Counted from the stretch's first letter, positions 38,053 to 50,098 are shown. The stretch is DNA of 64,000 nucleotides from Sphagnum magellanicum (GCA_021904315.1 CM038908.1:25750501-25814500), one strand, 5' to 3'. Numbers and translations: made by a program. Notes: generated by a model from the sequence alone, not told the origin.

Positions 38053-41000
38053 CTTCAATTTCAAAATGATTGTTTCTCAAAGTTTCAAATTATGACATAT
38101 TTATGTTCAACACCCTAAAAAATCCCTATGTGTGAAATGAAAGTTATGAAACTCTTCATGTTGTTCATAATCATGGTTCAAAATATGTGGAATCGCATAT
38201 CACATAGATGTTACAAATTTCATAAATGGTAAACATCATTTTAATTTTTTAAAATTTTATTTTCGTTCTTTAAATAAATAGATAATTACAAGTATATTTT
38301 TACTACAAATATATTCTTATCTACCATGATACATAGAATTTTATTTATTTATAAATATATTTTTTGGGTTATGTTATATTATAATGTAAAAAAACATTGT
38401 GAAACTTTTTTTTTAATGTCGACATGGAATAAGCTCAAAAACACTCACTTAGGAAAACAATTAAATGTGATGGGGTCATCATAGTTTTTTCCTATTTCAA
38501 AAAAAATTAGTAAGGGGAGGAAATAGGTGCAATTATGTTAAAATTAAATAAAATTAATGTAAGCACCATGCGATACAAACCATGTGCAAAATACACCTTT
38601 CATGTTTTTTTTCTTCATGGCTTTCATTAAAAAATAAATCACGTGATATCATGAATATTCTTTAGTTAACTTGACTTTTTGTCAGCATTAGAATTATCCA
38701 CAAAGTTAGCCAAACCAAAGACCAAAACACCCAATCTCACTCAAATTGAGGATGAAATTTGGAAAAGGGCAAGAAAGGTACATTATTTTGAATTGAGGGG
38801 TTAAACTACATTTATCACGGTTATTGTGGTAAAAGTAGTTTTATATTGACTTTTCAATTTGTTGAAGGCACCTTCATTACAACATTCATTACATTGCTAT
38901 AACTTAGATTAATTTTATCTAAATCATGTGCATGAATATTGTTGTTTCAATGCTTGATTTTCATTTTTTGAAAATTTTGTTCCCTTTACAAATACCCAAC
39001 ATTTGGGCAAAAACATATTGAGGATCAATTTAAGGATAATTTTATTTTTTCATCCAAAGCTAGAGGTTAGTCCTTGACAAATATTTTTTGTGTTGTTGAT
39101 CTTATTAAAACCTATTTGATTTTCCTCTTCAATTGCTTTCATAAAATGACAATGTTTAAAACAACTCAAGTGAAAAAAAAGATTGACACAATTAAACACT
39201 CAATGAACAAATTTTTACACTTAGTTATGGAAATATTTAATCACTTCCATAAACAAGCCAACAAGTTCTAATTGACCTAAGGTCTATGTCTCCAAGTCAC
39301 CATTTATTTATGACGTTAAGAGTTTATTGTGTTTGAATGGTTATGTCCTAATTACATTATATCAACTAGAGTAAATTAGCATGGAATCGATTCCAATGTG
39401 AACACAATTTCAAACATTCGAACTTTTGGCCAAGAATTTAAATCCCTAAGTGGGGTGTCTAAATCAAATTTTGTTTGATGTGATGCACCTTGTAAGGGTT
39501 TTTGTGTTGTTTTGTGTGTTATTATGGACAACAATGGTTGTAGGTGCCAAAGTCATAATGTGAAATAAGTTCGATGCGATACAGCTTGTAAGCATGTGTA
39601 TGTTGTTTTGTGTGTCATTATGTACATTGATGGTTGTAGGTGGCGATATGATAATACATGAAAATGACTTGCAATAGATAGAATCACAAGATTTAAGTCA
39701 TTTCATTGTCCTTTTGAATCCCAACTTTTATTTTGGAAAAAAATTGCAATTTTTTTTTAATTTTTAAATTTTTTTTGATTATTAAGGATTTTTTAATCAT
39801 TTTCTGAAATAAAAATAATTAAATTAGCCACATTTAGACATAGGCATTTCTTAGGTTGCCATTTGTAATATCACTTCTGTAAAAATGTTACACCCACCTA
39901 GGATAGGTGCCATTTAATCCTAATTAATGTTAGGATACTCACTAGTGGACCTACTTGAGGAATTTGAGGAAAAAAAAAAGAAAAACACTAATTTTGACCC
40001 CTTTTCCTTTCTTCTTATTATTTTTTGCATCATTTATTTTTATCCAAAAAATGTCAAAAATCTACACCTTCTTCAAATTCTTCTTGGATTCATCACTTGA
40101 AAATACAAAATACCTTGCAAGATTCTACATCATCCTCCCCCACTCCCCTCCCTTTAAAAATCTCACCATGATGCCTCTCCTTTGAGAAGTTCTTTGAAAT
40201 CTCCTTCCCAATTCATTTTTCCAACAAAAAACAAAGGGAACAAAAAAAGAAAAAAAAGTGTCACACTTTGTAAAAAGAAAGAACAAAGTTGTAACATGTG
40301 CATTATGACAACATGACTTGGATAAGGTGTAACATTTACACTTTGGCTTTACCATGACTTGGTTATGGTATCATATGTTCATACAATATGATATTGAAGG
40401 TTCCAAACCCAAGGTGGAAGCCCAAATTAATGTTTAAATAATACATCATACAAAATTTTCCTTTCAATATGTTCAAAGATTTTTTAAATCCCACCTATTT
40501 TATTCTATAGACCAATCAAACAAAGAGGTGCATCACAATGCAATGGAGGACCAATATTTCAAGGCAATGTTAACTTGTTGACAAAAAGAAGCAAATGTCT
40601 AATGTCAAAGAGTTAGCCTATTAGGATCATTGTCCCTCATGATCATTTCTCGAAGCCATTGCAGTTTCTTGCTATGTAAAGCTCATGATCGCTATTAGCA
40701 AGAGATTTATATTGCCAACAAAAAAATCACTCACACTCGCACCACCCCAAAAGACGATAGACTAACCTAAGTGGAACACTTAAATCAAACAAAACAATTC
40801 AACCCATGTATGAACAAGCAACTCATCTCATTGCATAACAACTCTATCCCCATTTTGACAAGTTCAAACCATCAAGAGTTTAATGAAGTTTCAAAAAAAA
40901 TGAAATAAGAAATGTTTCATGAAGTTCTCAAAAGTGAACTAACAATAACATTCCAAGGTGTACATTCTTCAAAGTGTGGGACCAAATCAAAACTACATAG

Positions 41001-41175
41001 TTCCCGAGTGTTGTCTCCAGATCTAGTACTCATAAATTGGCTACAATCTGATGATAATCTATCGTCATAAATGGCTTCAATCGGATGCCCTTTGTATTGC
41101 AATTTGTGGGAGTTCTTTGATCCAAGACTTCAAAAAAGAAAAAAATGAGGGAATCTATTACTACACATTAGAAGC
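38053..41175. other. AT-rich intergenic block, no gene seen
   Basis: No credible coding frame. A diverged tandem duplication with period near 97 bp lies at about 39480-39660: GATGCACCTTGTAAG and GATACAGCTTGTAAG, each followed by a TTGTTTTGTGTGT stretch. Confidence 0.55.
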
Positions 41176-41790
41176 AACTAAAAGATCACACTCACCATGA
41201 GAGAATTCAGTTCAATAAACTTAGTAGCTGACTTTCATTAGCAATTTAGTATCTGAACCAACTCACTCGGAGAAAAGAAAAAAACTCTTTGTAAGTACTA
41301 AAGTGCCACAAGGAAATAATGGGCCCAGTTCACTCAACAATTCACTCATTTTCTAATGAAATTTATGAAAATTTCAGCATGAAACCAGTAAAAGATTGAT
41401 GGATCAAAGAAGAATTCAGCTCAATTTACTCTCTAACTAACTTTCATTACTGAGCTTGACCTGAAAGAGAGAGGAAAAAAACTCACACTCTTACGAGGAA
41501 ATATGGATACACTCCATTGAACATTTCACTCATTTTCATCAACATTTCACTCATTTTGTAATGAAATTCATGAAAATTCATCATGAAGGAACTAAAAGAT
41601 CGCTTCAAAAATTGGAAATCAGCTAAACTAACTCCGCAGCCAACTTTCGTACTCAAACTCTCTCTCTCTCACTTGGAGAGTGATAGAGAGAAGAGAAAAC
41701 CTCACTCAGTCTATGCTACAACAAGATATGGGCCCAATTCACTAAACATTTCACTCATTTTGTAATGAAATTCATGGACTGATTTCTTTT
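41176..41790. repeat. Three tandem copies of a ~207-bp unit downstream of the ERF gene
   Basis: Units begin with AA(C)(C/T)(A/T)(A/G)TAAAAGAT at 41176, 41383 and 41590, a period of 207 bp. Each ends with ATTTCACTCATTTT(G/C)TAATGAAATT(C/T)ATG. The copies differ internally by substitutions and indels. Copy 2 also has a small internal repeat of CATTTCACTCATTTT. The array ends about 195 bp short of the ERF stop codon. Confidence 0.8.
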
Positions 41791-41984
41791 GCCCTTTTGC
41801 TGGCAGTTGGTTACTAGCAGATCAAAACTGTGTGTGCTGTAAAAATTATTACAGCAAATGTGAAGAAGGTCATGTAGAATGTGTTGGAAACTGGTTGGAG
41901 AAGAGGGAAAAGTTGAGATTTGGGAGTTTTGTTGCTGTTGGGATTTGCTTTGCTTTGCTTTGCTTCGCTTTGATTTTGCTTTCA

Positions 41985-42716
41985 TCATCTTTCATAGCTC
42001 CATAAGCAAGGCTCAACAAAGGAATTCTCGTGGTCTTCTGAGTAATCATCATTGGGAGTAGTAGCAGTAGTAGAGGGGAAGATGATGTTGTGCACCCATT
42101 CACGCTCGTAAGGATCGTCGAAGTGATGATCATCCACATTGCAGCTCCAATTGTTGTTGAAATCGAAGATGTGGTTACTAGAGTGTGAACAAGAAGGAGG
42201 AGGAGGAGGAGGAGGAGGAAGAGGAGAATGATAATGTGGTGATGGGTATGATATTCCGGATTCTCGGAATTGGTAGTATACTCCGGATACTTCTTCTTCT
42301 TCAGTGTACGTTATGTCTTCCAGCAGCTCAGATTCTCCGCTCTCGTCGCTCATGTCCGACGCTTTCGGGGACATGAATTCGTTGTAATTGAAAGGACGCC
42401 CTACGGCGGCAGCAGCCGAAGCTGCTGCCGCTGCTTGAATCTCGCGTCTGGAATAATAACCCGGCGTTCCACTCGGAATGGTTGGGGTATGGTGCGGGAA
42501 ATTGGGTTGCGAGTTGGGTCCTCGGAGGCATACAATGGCTGCGTCGTAAGCGTGTGCAGCTTCTTCCGCCGATCGGAAAGAACCCAACCAAATGCGAGTC
42601 CTTGTCACAGGGTCTCTGATCTCCGACACCCATTTCCCCCATCTCCGCATTCGTATCCCCCTATACTGCCGCTGCTGCTGCGAGACCACCCCACTGCGGC
42701 TTCCTCTCTGCTCCAT
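41985..42716 (-). CDS. AP2/ERF transcription factor, DREB-like (243 aa, single exon)
   Basis: A nuclear DNA-binding regulator by family. The single AP2 domain spans about residues 18-74: [19 protein letters not shown], then [21 protein letters not shown], then a G-P-N-x-x-x-N-F-P end. WVSEIR and the trailing GPNSQPNFP suggest the DREB side, closest in my judgement to ERF subfamily II/A-5. The key base-contact positions are mixed: Val at position 14 (residue 30), as in DREBs, but Asp at position 19 (residue 35), as in ERFs. After the domain come an alanine run (95-104), an acidic stretch (about 124-142), a proline run (167-174) and an Asp/Asn/His-rich tail, the usual low-complexity activation region. 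The start is the ATG at 42716. In-frame codons further upstream lack an ATG and follow a likely leader-intron acceptor (TTGCAG, near 42745). Confidence 0.92.
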   Translation of the reverse strand: MEQRGSRSGVVSQQQRQYRGIRMRRWGKWVSEIRDPVTRTRIWLGSFRSAEEAAHAYDAAIVCLRGPNSQPNFPHHTPTIPSGTPGYYSRREIQAAAAASAAAAVGRPFNYNEFMSPKASDMSDESGESELLEDITYTEEEEVSGVYYQFRESGISYPSPHYHSPLPPPPPPPPSCSHSSNHIFDFNNNWSCNVDDHHFDDPYEREWVHNIIFPSTTATTPNDDYSEDHENSFVEPCLWSYER

Positions 42717-42718
42717 GT

Positions 42719-43080
42719 GAATCTGGGTCTCTCTGATTCCTGCAACTATGAGTTTTTTGTACCAGAAAATGATCAGTTTACTAAAATCTGACAACGAGAA
42801 TTCTTGTTCAATTCTTCTTCTTCTGTCTCAATGTCACAACTGTCATCAATTGTCGCAGTTCAGAATCCGGGACTCTCAAGTTACACCAACTATGAACTTT
42901 TGTAACAGAGAGCCTGAGTTTACGAAAATCTGACAACGAGGATGTCACACTGTCTTTCTCAATGTCACACTGTCGTCAATTGTAGCAGTTCAGAATCTGG
43001 AGAATCTGGGTGTCTCAAATTCCACCACTATGGATTTTTGTAACAGAGAAGAACATAAGTCACCCAAATCTGACAACGAG
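42719..43080. repeat. Three tandem copies of a ~141-bp unit in the ERF gene leader
   Basis: AATCTGACAACGAG occurs at 42785, 42927 and 43067, spacings of 142 and 140 bp. Each is preceded by a parallel block with CAGTTCAGAATC or an equivalent, CACCA(A)CTATGA-type and TTTTTGTA(C/A)CAGA. Copy 1 includes the probable leader acceptor at 42745, so copies 2 and 3 duplicate part of the leader or leader intron. Confidence 0.85.
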
Positions 43081-43534
43081 AAAAAGAGGGCTGAAAAAAA
43101 CCACACGCACTAGAGAGGTAAAGTACTAGGAATTGCAATAGTGATTGGTAGTCAACACAGACAAAGTCTGTCTGTATGTGTGTATGTCGAACCAGTAGCA
43201 GGTGAAAATAGAATTGCCAACTGCTGCTGCTGCTTCTTCTTTGTCTTCATCAATAAAATTGAGCTCCAATGCAGCTAGCTAGCATCGAATCTGGTACTAA
43301 TCTAGGAATTGAATGCGCGCATCTTAGGCTTGGCTTCTAGAATTTACTGCTTCATTTTCTTCGCAAAAAAATTCACTCGCTTGTCTAGTCCGAGTAGAAG
43401 GAATCAAAGCTCCCGCTCGCACTAGGGGGAAGCTGCCGATCAGCAGCACAGTGCGCGGCGGCAGCAGCAACAGCAGGGACAAACCCTCTCCCGCTCTCCC
43501 CTTCCCCAGTCCGACCGCCCCCCTTGCCTTCTGC

Positions 43535-43542
43535 CACGTGTC
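43535..43542. promoter_or_regulatory. G-box/ABRE-like CACGTGTC upstream of the ERF gene
   Basis: CACGTGTC lies about 820 bp upstream of the ERF start codon. It sits inside a GC-rich 43380-43620 block that stands out from the AT-rich surroundings and contains CT-rich leader-like sequence. G-box/ABRE cores are bound by bZIP and bHLH factors in plants. Whether this one is used is unknown. Confidence 0.35.
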
Positions 43543-43620
43543 ATTTACGCACGTTGTGTATTTGGTTCCTACTCTACTGGACCGGGTATACGCCTCGTGC
43601 GTAGGTACTGTCTAGGTAAA

Positions 43621-45080
43621 AGTGGGGTGAAAATTAAGTAAGTCAGGTTCTCCTCGTTTTTACCCGTGCTAATAAGTGCAAGTTCTAACGCGTCGGTAAT
43701 TTTTTTCTAATTTTAACTCACGCGCTAGGGCCACCATTTTTAAGGTTCTGTTCAGACTACACCTAGTTTCCAGATGTCATTTTTTTGGACACGCGGGATT
43801 TGGCTGGTTGCGCAACCTGGGTACCAGAGGTTTTTTTTTTTTAATTCAATTTTTTTTATATTTTTAATTTTAATTTCTTTATATATATACCATTCCAATT
43901 TTTGATATGGGAAAAATTGGCCAAATTTTCCGATAATTATGGTAATTTGTTTTATAATAATAGTAAATGGAAACATTTTTAGCCCCTTTCTTTACCACTT
44001 ATGCACGTTTTTTTTTCTTTTTTTTTTTCCCAATGGTTTTTTAGATTTAAATTTTTTTTGGGGGGATTTTTCATTTTGGGTTGGCCCGGGTTGGGGAAAC
44101 CGACACCAAGGAGCATGGCCTTGTGCCAGTTGTTCAAAAAATTAAATTAAATTAAATTAAATGCTAAGGGGTCAACAAGACCAAATAATTGAGGTGGTGT
44201 GCAATGTAAGCCCAAATGGTATGGTCGCCTCCTTTTTCAAATATCATTACCAACTTTGCTCAAGATTGTTTTGTAAAAGACTTGGTCAAAATTTTGTATG
44301 TGTAAATAGAGAAAGTAAGAAAAAAATTTACAAACGGTAATATTGCCTCTTAAAAGGCTGCAAGACACCTTACATTTCGTCGTTACATCCTAAACGCTAC
44401 TATGGTTGTTAAATGAAATTTCCACCCGTTTCTTTACGCTGAGTGACGCCTTTTGATCACGTACATTACGAGAACTAGGTCCCACATTTGGGTCAAGTCT
44501 CCTCGCCCAGGGCCCCCCATTCCGGACACAAAATCGTCAACCTGGAGGGGATTCCACCCTAAACCCTAAGCTTCTCAGGGTCACCTCCTCTCTCTCTATC
44601 TCAAAGGGCATATGAACATGATCAGGTCTAGGGTAATAGCCTGTAAAGATGCTAAAGATGTGGTAGATATCTTTCCAGAGTACCAATACCTCAATGGCCA
44701 TTGGTCAGACCCGACTTCTTACAACCATTGGCCGCCACTTGGCTGGGTCGTCCCAATGGCCATTACTTGATAAGTTTCCCATTGGCAAAGTGCATTTATA
44801 ATGTTGTTATGTGTGTGTAAAGTTTATCTTCTTGTTCATTTGTGGTCGGATTTTCAATCTTTGGTGTGTATAGTGTGTATTTTTGGTCGATATATAATCA
44901 AGGTAGTATTGGTTGTCATTGAGGTCTTTTTTTAATTTGCCAAATATATTTTGTTCTACAACTCACCTTCATGCAATTTGTGACTTAATTTCACTACATC
45001 TTTGGTGGATGTCATGTTGTCAATATCTAAGCTGAAATCTACGCCCTCTGTTTTACCCTATCTCCTGTGATTTTGCCCCC
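43621..45080. other. Intergenic, no gene seen
   Basis: AT-rich with T homopolymers. An AAATT microsatellite lies at 44140-44161 and an imperfect hairpin at 44693-44764. No coding frame is supported. Confidence 0.6.
44693..44764. repeat. Imperfect ~20-bp stem hairpin
   Basis: AATGGCCATTGGTCAGACCC pairs with the later GGGTCGTCCCAATGGCCATT, with a couple of mismatches, around a loop of about 30 bases. AATGGCCATT is itself palindromic. Confidence 0.5.
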
Positions 45081-45650
45081 TATCTTTTCAGTGGTATCTG
45101 CAAAGTAAAGAAATTTTATTAAGTCAAGGTATGGAATGCTGAAACTCATATGAAATGCTGAAACTCAACATTTCATGCACAGAAAACTGGTCTACTTAGA
45201 ACCAGTTTCCTTTTGATTTTCACGAGAGATTTTATTTTTGTACAATAGAGTTATCTGTAAAGTCACACGATTAGGGGGCGAGAACGCCCAGTTTCAGCAT
45301 AATAAGGCATCAAATGTGTAACTGGGAATGAAAATTTTACAAAACGAAATAAATGGGACCCAAACTAGTTTTTCCACCAATTTTGATGGTGGAATGAATT
45401 TCATCCTCTGTTTCCTTTTTCTTGAGCGCCTCCACTGCTCCTCCGTCGCTGCTACATATATTTTCACTGCTCCTACCTGTACAACAATTATAATTACTAT
45501 TTCGAACCTTGTGCATTGAGTTTCAGCATTTCATTTTGAGATTTAATAAAATTTCCTTACTTTGCGGATACCACTCAAAGAGGGGATAGGGGGGGGTGAA
45601 AGCAGGCCCAAGGACTCAGGAGAGGGTGAAGACAAGGTGACTTTACAGCT
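45081..45650. repeat. Inverted repeat made from two opposed copies of a dispersed repeat
   Basis: The left arm (45081-45180) and right arm (45511-45590) are imperfect reverse complements, sharing GTGGTATC(T/C)GCAAAGTAA, AAATTTTATTAA and GAAATGCTGAAACTCA. The right side extends to 45650 and left to about 45370 as a minus-oriented copy of the repeat at 37404-37650. No target duplication was recognised around the pair. Confidence 0.7.
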
Positions 45651-45858
45651 GACTCTAATTTCCAAGTTTTGGATGTATGAGTAAAACATGTTAGGAAAGT
45701 TTTGGAAGGAATAAGCACAAAGTCTTTGGTTGGGATTTTGTCACAGCGCACCCAAAACAAAAGGTTATTCACATGTATGAAGTTATGAACCAAGTATTTA
45801 TTTAGCTAATTTTTATTGAAACATTTTTGGGTTTTTGTGACATGGCCAAAACAAGGGG

Positions 45859-46163
45859 TGTGTCACACTGTGGCCTTGCCATTTACATTAAAAAATATTT
45901 TAAGCAAAAAAAGAATTATGAAAACTCCAATATTTCACCATGCAAAAGTATAATCTTCAAAAAAATCCTCTACAACAAACCAAAATGCTTCAAGATAATA
46001 TAACTCTATAACTAATCTCAAGTTCCAACACAAGCCAAAATATCATCTTTCAAAAATCCTCATATAAAAACAGACCTATTACCTGGGGGCCAAAATCCCT
46101 TAAACTATTATACTCTATACTGATCTAAACACATTATCCTTGCCTTGGTAGGCAAGGCCAACA
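45859..46163 (+). repeat. LTR-like repeat, copy 1
   Basis: A 305-bp unit begins TGTGTCACACTGTGGCC and ends GGCAAGGCCAACA, so it has TG...CA termini. It is immediately preceded by the purine-rich AACAAGGGG, as a 3' LTR is by its polypurine tract. A reverse-oriented copy lies at 48436-48752. No coding remnant is recognisable to its left. It may be a solo or truncated LTR. Confidence 0.5.
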
Positions 46164-48435
46164 AAAGCTCATTCACAAGCCACGCACAAGTCATCACCAG
46201 ACAAATGTCACATAACACACACAACTTTACACACGATGCAATATTTTAAGAGTTAAACCCAAACCTCTTTTGTTTCTCAAGATAGGAAGTGCTTTTAACA
46301 AGGGGCCCACTTAACCTAGCTCATGATAATAACAGCCTCAGGGCATGCAAGAGCACGTTGCTTATTATTTATGCAGGGACATAATTTCCATATAAGCTTT
46401 AGGTTTCTTATTTTGGTGGAACACACAACTTGTGTCCACTTGGTTTTCATTCCTTCGGTTTTAGACAGATTATTAAGGAATAATAATAACATGCACAAGC
46501 TCTCTCTATGTGTAAGAATGTAAAAGCAAACTCAACCCAGAGTGAAGTGAAGTTTGCATTGGGCAAAGAGAGAGAGAGAGATATATACCCAAAAAGAAGA
46601 AAACACTAGTTCAACCATTTCTTAATTGACCTATTTACATGATCAACTCCAGTAATCGTGCATAAAATGCCATTTAAAACCAATTCCGAATTGCTTGGTT
46701 TAGTGTGGCTGTTAGGCATATAACATGAATTTGTGACAACAATTAATATGAAACAAGTAGGGATTCGGGAAAGAAGCCCACCTAGTAAAACCAAAGTTTC
46801 ACAAACGAACACAAATGTGGCCAATGATGCTGGGAAAGCATGGATGAATTCCGTTGCATGATGTAATCCGGCCAATTGAAGGGCACCATTCAGCTATGCT
46901 TTTGCTTTCCATGTAAGTTGTGTGGCAAAATCGGATAACTCATTCCAAAGTAAATTGGTTGGCCTTGGAGCGGTGTTTTTTTTTTGAAAAAAGCTACATA
47001 GGGTAATTGTCTCTAGGATCTTCTATACACCTCATGCATCGGGTGGTTAGTTGGTTGATGCATTTTGACTTGAGGGCGAAAAAGAAAAAGGAAAGAAAAA
47101 AGTCCATCCACCCACCAATCCAAGGTTCCGAATCATCAAGTACTACAGAAATGGCCAAAATTGTTTCTACGGGTACCCACAAAAATTCCCATGACGTCCA
47201 AAAAGTGTTAAATCCCGCCCCCAAGGTTTGATTTTCCCAAGCTACAAGACTACATTAAAGGAAAACAAGCCGGCAATCCGGAACCCGATAGGAACTAGAA
47301 TCTATTAGAATGTGTAGGGTAAAGCCTTGGGGTGGATGCATTAAGGGGCCTAGGACGAGATAATAGCCAAATCTGGCCCCTCATTTTGGGAATGTCACCC
47401 ACCCATAATGGGCAATACCCAACATCAAGCATGAGGCAAAAATCCTTATCATAAGCCTAAGCATATACAAATATCATGAGCATGAGTGGCTAGAAATGGG
47501 AGGGATCTTATGCCAATATACTAAACAATTACCCCTATAAGTAGGGGTAAGACTCGTCCCACTCCTAAGGAGAGTAGGTGTATGATCCCTCTTCTTTTCC
47601 ATTCAAGGAAGGATATACACAAACATAAGGTGCCCTCCAAAGGCACAACGAAACTTCGCCAACGACTTACAACTTATGGTCTTGGATTAGTACTAGGTCT
47701 CTATCTTTTCAAGGAAACCCTTCACACAATTTTCACATGGGGCTGAACTAGATCAAACTTAAGTAATATTATTCTCTAGTGATTCTGTACGAAGTAAAAA
47801 AGGAATTGGCGAGTACTATGCATGATATAGAGAACATTCAAACGGCCTACTCAAAAGTTGGGAATCGAGTCAAATTGAGACGCTTGTTAGTACCTTTAAT
47901 ACTACGTATGTGCTTTGGTGCACAAGTAAAACATTCATTTGGTCGCACCACGATCTGTATAGTATACAAGGGGACCCAACTCCAAACCCCCCACCCCCCT
48001 CCTTCCCCCTTCATTTGTTACACTATATGATAAGGCATATCTGTTGGGCCTTTGCTCCAATTGGTAAGTAAGTGTCAAAGATTCAAAGGATCTGTTTTCA
48101 AATCATCCTTGTTAGTCCCATACAGATGAAAAAGATTTTGGGAATCCCCTTTTTAGAATACTTTTTCAAAGATTTTGGGACCCTTTCCACAACCATCCTA
48201 GTTGGTTGGTCCCATTGGATGACAATGATTTGGGGACACTCCCCCCCACCGCCCACACCCCCCCCCCCTCTGGCACCACCCTCCCCATGCCCCTTGTTTT
48301 TTTTAATGAACTATGCTTAAGTTAAGGCCGATGGTGTTTTTTAAAGTCTTTTAAAAATTAGCATACATATATTAAAACATCTTCTGTACTACTAATTAAC
48401 TTCTTTTTTGCTTTAAATAAATGGTGCTGATTTGC
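46164..48435. other. Spacer between two inverted LTR-like repeats, no gene seen
   Basis: No coding frame of recognisable family. It includes an AG microsatellite (46568-46582) and segments at 47320-47650 resembling 1490-1660. A C-rich stretch at 48240-48270 is flanked by two related copies of a GATTTTGGGA(A/C)-type phrase (48130-48180). Confidence 0.55.
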
Positions 48436-48752
48436 TGTTGGCCTTGCCTACCAAGGCAAGCATATTGTGTTTAGATTCATTATAGAGTATATAGTAGCTT
48501 AAGGGATTTTGGCCCCTAGGTTATAATAATAGGTCTATTTTTATATGAGGATTTCTGAAAGATGACATTTTGACTTGTGTTGAAACCTGAGATTAGTTCT
48601 ATAGTTATGATATTTTGAAGGATTTTGGTTTCTTTTAGAAGACTTTTTTTTCAAGATGATATTTTTGCATGGTGAAATATTTGAGTTTCCATCGTTCTTC
48701 TTTTGCCTTAAGATACTTTTCAATGTAAATGGCAAGGCCACAGTGTGACATA
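48436..48752 (-). repeat. LTR-like repeat, copy 2 (inverted)
   Basis: Its reverse complement matches 45859-46163 along its whole length, including GTCACACTGTGGCCTTGCC near the start and GGTAGGCAAGGCCAACA at the end. The preceding purine tract is AACAAGGAG. Similarity stops right after the terminal CA in both copies. Confidence 0.55.
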
Positions 48753-49449
48753 CTCCTTGTTCTCAAATGGGTTCACTTCGGTGTTGGACCAGATATTGAG
48801 AAATGACCTGGGTCTGGAGCTGGTTCCCGACCTGCAAAGCCAGGGCTTGTGCTGGTAATCGCTTACAGACCTTGCTTCCATAAAGACACAATTTGTTTTG
48901 TTTAGTACCCATTTTTAAAAAATTGATAACCTATGTATACTCAAGGCATGTAAACATGTTTTTCCATCAAGGTAGGTCATCTCTAAACCTTAAACTCTTT
49001 TTGTCTTCAGCTTCTTTGTCAAACGACATGTGCATAACTACACTTTGTAATGGGAAGAGCATTGTTATAATGGGAAGAACATGTCCTTAGAGCCCATAAA
49101 CAATCTCCATTTTAATGATGTTTAAATCATATTTGTAAGACCAATGTGCACGCACACATATTAGGTAGTTCTTCTAAAGTTGGGTATTTTAAAAACCCAA
49201 CCCTTTTGCATAATGAGTGTGTATTAGGAGGCTCTCGATCAAATATTCCAAAAATTGATTTTTATTAAATGCATAATAAGTAAATATTACCAAAATAATG
49301 CCTGGGGAATTTGGTAATCAGGGGCATTTTTTTAAAGATGCAAATTAATACCAGGCAGTTCAATTAAGTTCTCAAAATCCAATTATTTGACACTTTGTGT
49401 GACATAGAATTTAATTTTTTCAAAGCCCCTGCATGACTAGATATTTAAA
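48753..49449. other. Intergenic, no gene seen
   Basis: The first ~130 bp (48753-48880, minus) could be internal sequence belonging to the LTR-like repeat at 48436-48752, but it has no readable conserved domain. The rest is AT-rich and unremarkable. Confidence 0.4.
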
Positions 49450-49713
49450 AAAAACTAGTGGTACCCGTGACCTTCGGACACCCGTGGCTACGTCACTCTA
49501 GCCACCTCAAACGCGCAGTGGTCCCAACCGACGTTGTGCGGGTATCAAAATCAACCATGTGTACCCTCAGGTTATCAATCCGGGTATTTACTCCCTTACC
49601 TGACGTGAGAAAACCCAAAACCCCGGTTCTGACATTTTGAACCTTGGTTCCCGAAAGTTTTGGAAATTTCCGAAAACATGCTCCTCTATATAACCACCGG
49701 TTCTTTCTGTAGT

Positions 49714-49743
<30 letters not shown>
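49714..49743. repeat. G homopolymer
   Basis: A run of 30 G just downstream of the TATATAA at 49687. Length in such runs is error-prone. Confidence 0.95.
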
Positions 49744-49744
<1 letters not shown>

Positions 49745-49996
49745 GGGGAAGGTTTTTATATCCACCTCTGGTGCGGTGGGAGAAGGATGCGATCCGACCG
49801 TCATTCCTACCCTTCGGATGGCTACAATGCTTTGTGGAGACGGTTTGTACACGGAAACTGTGGTGGTCCAACCCCTGTCACAAACTGACACCGGTCACCC
49901 GCTGCTTCACCGACCTCTCCCTCCCCCACCCGCCAAAACCCCCGTCACAGACTGACTGATAGACTAAGAGACGTAGTGAATTAATATATAAACTAT

Positions 49997-50098
49997 CTGA
50001 AAATAAACAGTGGGACTTCGTTTCCAATTTCTCTCCGTCACCACGACCTGAAAATAAACAGTGGGACCTCGTTTCTAGTTTCTCTCCGCCACCACGAC
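49997..50098. repeat. 51-bp tandem duplication
   Basis: CTGAAAATAAACAGTGGGAC begins at 49997 and again at 50048. Both copies continue through TCTCTCCG(T/C)CACCACGAC with few mismatches. Confidence 0.88.

Noticed and set aside
42717..42794. A 26-residue N-terminal extension of the ERF protein
   Set aside because: The frame upstream of 42716 begins with TTG and crosses a probable splice acceptor (TTGCAG near 42745). It also lies in a repeat unit.
48038..48117. tRNA-like sequence with A-box-like CCAATTGGTAAG and B-box-like TTCAAATC
   Set aside because: No acceptor stem or cloverleaf could be drawn. At best it is a very decayed SINE head.
45859..48752. A single DNA transposon with 310-bp terminal inverted repeats
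   Set aside because: The units have TG...CA ends with purine tracts outside each, and no target duplication surrounds the pair. Two LTR-like fragments fit better, though the question stays open.
49493..49891. 132-codon minus frame in the CpG-rich island
   Set aside because: It runs through the G homopolymer as polyproline and has no family resemblance.
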